A program made the translations under genes and the position numbers. Below the pieces are notes generated by a model. That model saw only the letters and a list, made by a program, of their open reading frames with translations, was not told the origin of the DNA and did not search any database. A stretch of DNA of 9,780 nt from an uncultured Plesiomonas sp. (GTDB lineage: Bacteria > Pseudomonadota > Gammaproteobacteria > Enterobacterales > CAMTGL01), in assembly GCA_947071955.1 (NCBI GenBank), contig CAMTGL010000067.1:1-9780 (forward strand), in the 5' to 3' direction. This document shows, in pieces, positions 6,210 through 9,780 of the stretch; position 1 is the stretch's first letter; every line of letters starts with the position of its first letter.

Positions 6210-6914
6210 TTAACGCTTCAGTGTTTTTCTGACATATTCCATTGCCGTTTCAATTACTTGTTCTATTGGCATTTCAGTCGAATCCAGTAACAGTGCGTCA
6301 TCGGCAGCAATCAGCGGTGCAACCGCTCGATTACGATCACGGTGATCGCGCTCACGGATTTCGACTAAGAGGCGCTCAAAGTTAACATCAAACCCTTTCG
6401 CCTGCAACTGCAACATACGACGCTGTGCTCGCTCTTCTGCACTGGCATCTAAAAAGATCTTTACCGGTGCATCAGGGAAAACAACCGTACCCATGTCGCG
6501 GCCATCAGCAATCAAGCCGGGAGCGGTGCGAAAGGCGCGTTGACGACGCAGCAGGGCTTCACGCACACGCGGAAATGCTGCGGCACGCGAGGCAATGTTG
6601 CCGACAGTTTCAGTGCGGATATCATGCGAAACATCTTCGCCTTCTAAAATCACACAAACGTGGCCATCAACTGACTTAAATTGTACATCTAGGTGTGCTG
6701 CCAGCGGCACTAAGGCATCTTCTGATTCAATGTCAATGTGATGATGCAATGCAGCCATGGCCAGTACGCGATAAATCGCGCCTGAGTCAAGTAAGTGCCA
6801 ACCCAGTTGTTCAGCCAGTGCTTTGCACAATGTGCCTTTACCTGCACCGCTTGGGCCATCAACTGTAATGACGGGATTGACAGAGTTCGCATTGAACTGC
6901 GTGTTGTCTGACAT
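6210..6914 (-). CDS. cmk: cytidylate kinase
   Basis: Cytidylate kinase phosphorylates CMP and dCMP to their diphosphates with ATP, recycling pyrimidine nucleotides in the cytosol. The 234 residues are about 7 longer than E. coli Cmk, the extra length being at the N-terminus (SDNTQFNANSVN). The P-loop GPSGAGKGT lies at 20-28 with K26. LLDSGAIYR (41-49) and DGRDMGT (137-143) are CMP-binding motifs. RERDHRDRNRAVAP (187-200) forms the lid region. The ATG at 6914 has GGAGG (6920-6924) 5 nt upstream, which rules out an in-frame ATG 60 bp further out. The gene is preceded by its own promoter and a 444-bp gap after aroA, and is followed by the rpsA promoter. Confidence 0.97.
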   Translation of the reverse strand: MSDNTQFNANSVNPVITVDGPSGAGKGTLCKALAEQLGWHLLDSGAIYRVLAMAALHHHIDIESEDALVPLAAHLDVQFKSVDGHVCVILEGEDVSHDIRTETVGNIASRAAAFPRVREALLRRQRAFRTAPGLIADGRDMGTVVFPDAPVKIFLDASAEERAQRRMLQLQAKGFDVNFERLLVEIRERDHRDRNRAVAPLIAADDALLLDSTEMPIEQVIETAMEYVRKTLKR

Positions 6915-7020
6915 GGCATCCTCCGTTAAGTTCCGCGTAATACGCCATATAAGTGACAAAAAGAGTACCGACACACTCAGTGTGCGGGGCGTTTTTTTGC
7001 CGGGCGCTATGTTGCGCGGG

Positions 7021-7049
7021 ATTATACTGGAAAAGTGAGGTTATCCGAA
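7021..7049 (-). promoter_or_regulatory. cmk promoter
   Basis: A perfect TATAAT lies on the minus strand at 7021-7026. The best -35 at 17-bp spacing is TTCGGA (7044-7049), only 3 of 6 to consensus. The predicted start near 7014 gives a leader of about 100 nt ahead of cmk. Confidence 0.6.
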
Positions 7050-7295
7050 GAAGATGCAGGAAATTAAACACCAGTATTTATAAACGAATTAGCGGGAATA
7101 ACGCTGAACCCGTTTCTATCCCGCAAACAGTACTTTTTTCAATATACTTTTTACACTCACACTCATTTTTTATTATAAATAAGCTATAAATCAGGATGTT
7201 ACTTATTAGCGTTAATTGCATTCTATTTTATTGCAGCGATATGTGCATGTATAAATATAGATAGATATGTAATGAAAGCGCAAATCGCGGTAACG

Positions 7296-7319
7296 GCAGT
7301 CATCTGTTTAGATGACTGC
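7296..7319 (-). other. strong hairpin after aroA
   Basis: GCAGTCATCT (7296-7305) and AGATGACTGC (7310-7319) form a perfect 10-bp stem with a 4-nt loop, about 40 bp past the aroA stop codon. No U-run follows on either strand, so it is not a standard intrinsic terminator. The 7-bp direct repeat GCGGTAA occurs at 7287-7293 and 7318-7324, the second copy sharing two bases with the stem. It may protect the aroA 3' end or mark a small repeat element. Confidence 0.65.
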
Positions 7320-7358
7320 GGTAAGCATGAAAAGAAGAGTATCCACCCGCTAAATGGT

Positions 7359-8657
7359 TTATTCCCGCGCTAGGGTATGAAAACGCTGAAAATAGTCAGG
7401 AAATGTTTTAGAGGTACATGCCGGATCAAGAATAGTGACCGGAGTATCTGACAATGCAACGAGTGAAAAACACATGGCCATACGGTGGTCATTGTAGGTT
7501 TCAATGTTGGCATGCTGCAAAACCGCAGGCGGTACGATACGGATATAGTCATGCCCCTCTTCAACAATCGCCCCCACTTTGCGCAGTTCAGTCGCCATTG
7601 CCGCTAAACGGTCGGTCTCTTTAACCCGCCAGTTATATACGTTACGGATACAGGTTTCCCCCTGCGCAAACAGGGCTGTAGTGGCAATGGTCATGGCGGC
7701 ATCAGGGATATGGTTCATATCCAAATCAATGCCTTTGAGTTCACCGCGCTGACACTCAACATAGTCATCTGCCCAGCGAATTTTAGCGCCCATTTTTTCC
7801 AGTACGTCGGCAAACTTCACATCGCCTTGTACGCTGTTACGGCCAATGCCGGTAACGCGAATAGTTCCGCCTTTGATTGCTGCCGCCGCTAAAAAATACG
7901 AAGCAGAGGAGGCATCGCCTTCCACCAAATAATGCTCTGGCGAGAGGTATTGTTGCTGACCTTGAATATGGAAAACCTGATAGTTTTCGTGTGTTATGTG
8001 TACACCAAATACCGCCATGATATGCAGGGTGATATCAATATAAGGTTTTGAGACCAGTTCACCTTGAATGTGCAGTTCGGTATTGCCATTAAACAGGGGG
8101 GCAGCCATCAAGAAGGCGGTGAGAAACTGGCTAGACACTGAGCCATCAATGGTCACTTTTCCACCCTGAAGGCTTTTTCCGCGGATCAGTAGCGGTGGGT
8201 AGTTTTCCTGCTCAAGATATTGAATATCGGCTCCGGCTTGGCGCAAAGCATCAACCAAGTGCCCTATTGGGCGCTCTTTCATGCGCGGTTCACCGGTAAG
8301 AATAACACTGCCCGCGCCAAGGCTCAGTGCGGCAGCTAACGGCCGCATTGCGGTACCGGCATTGCCCAAAAAAAGCGTTAACGGCGAAGCATCAGTGCTG
8401 GCCGGTAGTGCAAAAGTATGGCCTATCCCCTGTACATCACAGGTTGTGCGATCATCAGACAGGTGATAAGTCACACCCAGTGCGGTGAGTGCACTCAGCA
8501 TGTGCCGTACATCATCACTGTCGAGTAAGTTGGTCAGGCGGGTTGTGCCTTTTGCCAGCGCCGCCAACAGCAGTGCGCGATTTGATACGCTTTTGGAACC
8601 GGGCAGATTAATGGTGCCGCTGACGTGTGGTATTGGGTTAAGGGTTAACGAATCCAT
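7359..8657 (-). CDS. aroA: 3-phosphoshikimate 1-carboxyvinyltransferase (EPSP synthase)
   Basis: AroA joins phosphoenolpyruvate to shikimate-3-phosphate, the sixth step of the shikimate pathway, in the cytosol. The 432 residues are close to the 427 of E. coli. LPGSKSVSNRALLL (18-31) carries K22, S23 and R27. LFLGNAGTAMRPL (95-107) is the PEP-site motif and has the class I form (G101, T102, P106), so the enzyme is predicted to be of the glyphosate-sensitive type. GEPRMKERPIGHLVDALR (122-139), DGSVSSQF (171-178), D319 in HIPDA, E347 in KETDR, R392 in YNDHRM and K417 complete the active site. The ATG at 8657 fits the family start (MDSLTL). It has a modest GAGAG (8665-8669) 7 nt upstream; CAGGAG (8673-8678) is better in sequence but 15 nt away. 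An in-frame ATG 30 bp further out is less likely. The gap to hisC is 141 bp. Confidence 0.97.
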   Translation of the reverse strand: MDSLTLNPIPHVSGTINLPGSKSVSNRALLLAALAKGTTRLTNLLDSDDVRHMLSALTALGVTYHLSDDRTTCDVQGIGHTFALPASTDASPLTLFLGNAGTAMRPLAAALSLGAGSVILTGEPRMKERPIGHLVDALRQAGADIQYLEQENYPPLLIRGKSLQGGKVTIDGSVSSQFLTAFLMAAPLFNGNTELHIQGELVSKPYIDITLHIMAVFGVHITHENYQVFHIQGQQQYLSPEHYLVEGDASSASYFLAAAAIKGGTIRVTGIGRNSVQGDVKFADVLEKMGAKIRWADDYVECQRGELKGIDLDMNHIPDAAMTIATTALFAQGETCIRNVYNWRVKETDRLAAMATELRKVGAIVEEGHDYIRIVPPAVLQHANIETYNDHRMAMCFSLVALSDTPVTILDPACTSKTFPDYFQRFHTLARE

Positions 8658-8760
8658 ACTGATACTCTCGTACTCCTGCACATACATTTGCTGTTATTTA
8701 TGGTTATTTTATATGTCGCGATTGTGTGGCTTATTGGCGGTTTTAGTTTGCAATGCCACA

Positions 8761-8795
8761 ATAAAAGCGCCGCCATATTGCAATCAACATGGAGG
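8761..8795 (-). terminator. possible terminator after hisC
   Basis: On the minus strand, CCATGTTG and CAATATGG (8785-8792 and 8773-8780) form an 8-bp stem with one G-U pair and a 4-nt loop. After a mismatch it is extended by CC/GG. The tract TTTTAT follows (8761-8766) after a 3-nt CGC spacer. It begins right after the hisC stop codon. The spacer and short T-run make it a weak terminator at best. Confidence 0.45.
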
Positions 8796-8798
8796 TAT

Positions 8799-9780
8799 TC
8801 AAGCCAGTAGCGGCGTTAATGCATCAATAAACCGCTGGTTTTCATGCGGTAAACCGATACTGACACGCAGATGATTTGGCATGCCATAACCGGCTATCGG
8901 GCGCACAATAACGCCTTGCTGCAGCAGTTGCTGATAAAGAGGCGCGGCTGGCTGCCCCATATCCAGCGTAATAAAATTCCCTAATGAAGGGATATAGGCA
9001 ATGCCCTTTTGCTGGCAAAAGGTGATCAACTGCTGCATGCCCTGACGATTATTTTCAACTGAGGCGGCCAGATAAGCGTCATCAGTCAGTACGGTTTGGG
9101 CGGCCAGTAATGCCAAGCTGCTACAGTTGAACGGCTGGCGCAGGCGGTTAAGTAGTCCAGCTACCTCAGGATGAGATACAGCGTAACCTATACGCAAACC
9201 CGCCAGACCATAGGCTTTAGAGAAAGTACGGCAAACAATCAGGTTGGGGAAGTTTTCTACCCACTCAATAGAGGGTGAACGGCGGGCCAGTGGCACAAAT
9301 TCAGTATAGGCTTCATCAAGCACAACCATGACGTGCGGAGGGACTTGCTGTAAAAAGTCAGACAGTTCAGCCGTTTCCAGAAAAGTACCAGTCGGGTTAT
9401 TCGGGTTTGCAATAAAAATCAGTTTAGTTTTTGCCGTAATCGCTGCCAGCATCGCACTGAGATCATGCCCCCACTCGCGTGCAGGCACGACAACAGCATG
9501 TGCATTGAGTGCCTGTACCACCAGCGGGTACACAATAAAGGCATGCTGGGCATAAATCACTTCATCTTGTTCACTGACAAAGACCCGAGCAATCATTTCC
9601 AGCAGATCATTTGAGCCATTACCCAGTGTGATCTGGGCTTCTTGCGTACCAAAATGGGCTGCCAGTATCTGCTTTAGGTAAAATCCGTTGGCATCAGGAT
9701 AACGGCTCAAATCACTCAGAGCCTGTGTGAGTGCCTGCTGTACTGCCGGGGCTAATCCGAGCGGGTTCTCATTGGAGGCG
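8799..9780 (-). CDS. hisC: histidinol-phosphate aminotransferase family, 5' end outside the window
   Basis: This is a PLP-dependent class I/II aminotransferase. The family converts imidazole acetol phosphate to histidinol phosphate, and some members also act on aromatic keto acids. 326 codons are visible, and the reading frame is still open at the window edge. The visible N-terminus has the HisC motif ASNENPLG (residues 1-8 of the visible part). Next come SRYPDANG (25-32), ANPNNPTGT (124-132), DEAYTEF (155-161) and the PLP-lysine motif TFSKAYGLAGLRIGY (185-199, K188). R305 in LRVSIG binds the substrate carboxylate or phosphate end. Only about 30-40 N-terminal residues should be missing. The gene is upstream of aroA, not in a his operon. 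In Pseudomonas a hisC paralogue sits with aromatic genes before aroA/cmk/rpsA, so an aromatic role is possible. The sequence alone cannot choose between these roles. Confidence 0.93.
   Translation of the reverse strand, partial: ASNENPLGLAPAVQQALTQALSDLSRYPDANGFYLKQILAAHFGTQEAQITLGNGSNDLLEMIARVFVSEQDEVIYAQHAFIVYPLVVQALNAHAVVVPAREWGHDLSAMLAAITAKTKLIFIANPNNPTGTFLETAELSDFLQQVPPHVMVVLDEAYTEFVPLARRSPSIEWVENFPNLIVCRTFSKAYGLAGLRIGYAVSHPEVAGLLNRLRQPFNCSSLALLAAQTVLTDDAYLAASVENNRQGMQQLITFCQQKGIAYIPSLGNFITLDMGQPAAPLYQQLLQQGVIVRPIAGYGMPNHLRVSIGLPHENQRFIDALTPLLA

Larger units (their letters stand above)
6915..7358. other. 444-bp non-coding gap between aroA and cmk
   Basis: No convincing gene is seen on either strand, and short open frames lack ribosome sites and family features. 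The part next to cmk holds the cmk promoter and a leader of about 100 nt. The middle (about 7130-7290) is strongly AT-rich with no clear structure. Three hairpins are visible. One is at 6968-6987, followed on the plus strand by seven T (6992-6998). One is at 7092-7124 (GCGGGA/TCCCGC plus inner pairs with bulges). One is a perfect 10-bp stem at 7296-7319, listed separately. Close relatives usually have a shorter aroA-cmk gap. Confidence 0.6.

Noticed and set aside
6915..6974. 20-residue N-terminal extension of cmk
   Set aside because: GGAGG 5 nt before the ATG at 6914 defines the start, and the extension would cover that site.
6953..7189. Possible small plus-strand gene in the aroA-cmk gap
   Set aside because: No ribosome site, no recognisable family, and it spans the cmk promoter and a T-run.
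1..9780. CRISPR array, tRNA, insertion sequence, phage or defence genes
   Set aside because: No regularly spaced repeats, tRNA-like cloverleaf, transposase, integrase or known defence domain was seen.

Overview
The window comes from a gammaproteobacterial chromosome. Nearly all of it is a conserved housekeeping block read on the minus strand, in transcription order: hisC (5' end outside the window), aroA, cmk, rpsA, ihfB, lapA, lapB, pyrF, yciH. LapA and LapB, IHF-beta (94 residues), ribosomal protein S1 (557 residues) and Cmk all closely resemble the E. coli proteins as I remember them. The cmk-rpsA-ihfB-lapA-lapB-pyrF-yciH order is also the enterobacterial one. However, aroA is preceded by a hisC-type aminotransferase instead of serC, which argues against a typical enterobacterium. 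A lineage near Enterobacterales/Aeromonadales (for example Tolumonas-like) is a guess; no taxonomic marker here settles it.

Layout. 1-304 is an AT-rich non-coding flank with a perfect 11-bp inverted repeat. 305-1111 (+) encodes a multi-pass DUF4396 membrane protein whose first long loop carries an 18-residue Met/His-rich tandem repeat. It converges on yciH, and a bidirectional terminator (1146-1175) separates them. 1198-2273 (-) is the pyrF-yciH pair with its own candidate promoter. 2336-3949 (-) is the lapAB unit, closed by an intrinsic terminator and preceded by a candidate promoter region. 3968-4310 (-) is ihfB with a strong UUCG-loop terminator. 4343-6189 (-) is rpsA with a promoter and a roughly 100-nt structured leader that lacks a normal Shine-Dalgarno sequence. 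6210-6914 (-) is cmk with an upstream promoter that has a perfect TATAAT. 6915-7358 is a 444-bp non-coding gap with hairpins. 7359-8657 (-) is aroA, and 8799-9780 (-) is partial hisC.

How the genes work together. HisC and AroA belong to histidine/aromatic amino-acid synthesis. Cmk and PyrF serve pyrimidine nucleotide supply. S1 and YciH act at translation initiation, IHF-beta in nucleoid architecture, and LapA/LapB in control of lipopolysaccharide synthesis. The block looks like several short transcription units, with read-through possible at rpsA-ihfB and pyrF-yciH.

I found no CRISPR array, tRNA, rRNA, insertion sequence, phage gene or defence system. The least understood element is the DUF4396 gene with its Met/His repeat and upstream palindrome. 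The rest is well-known biology, with a few regulatory details worth checking.
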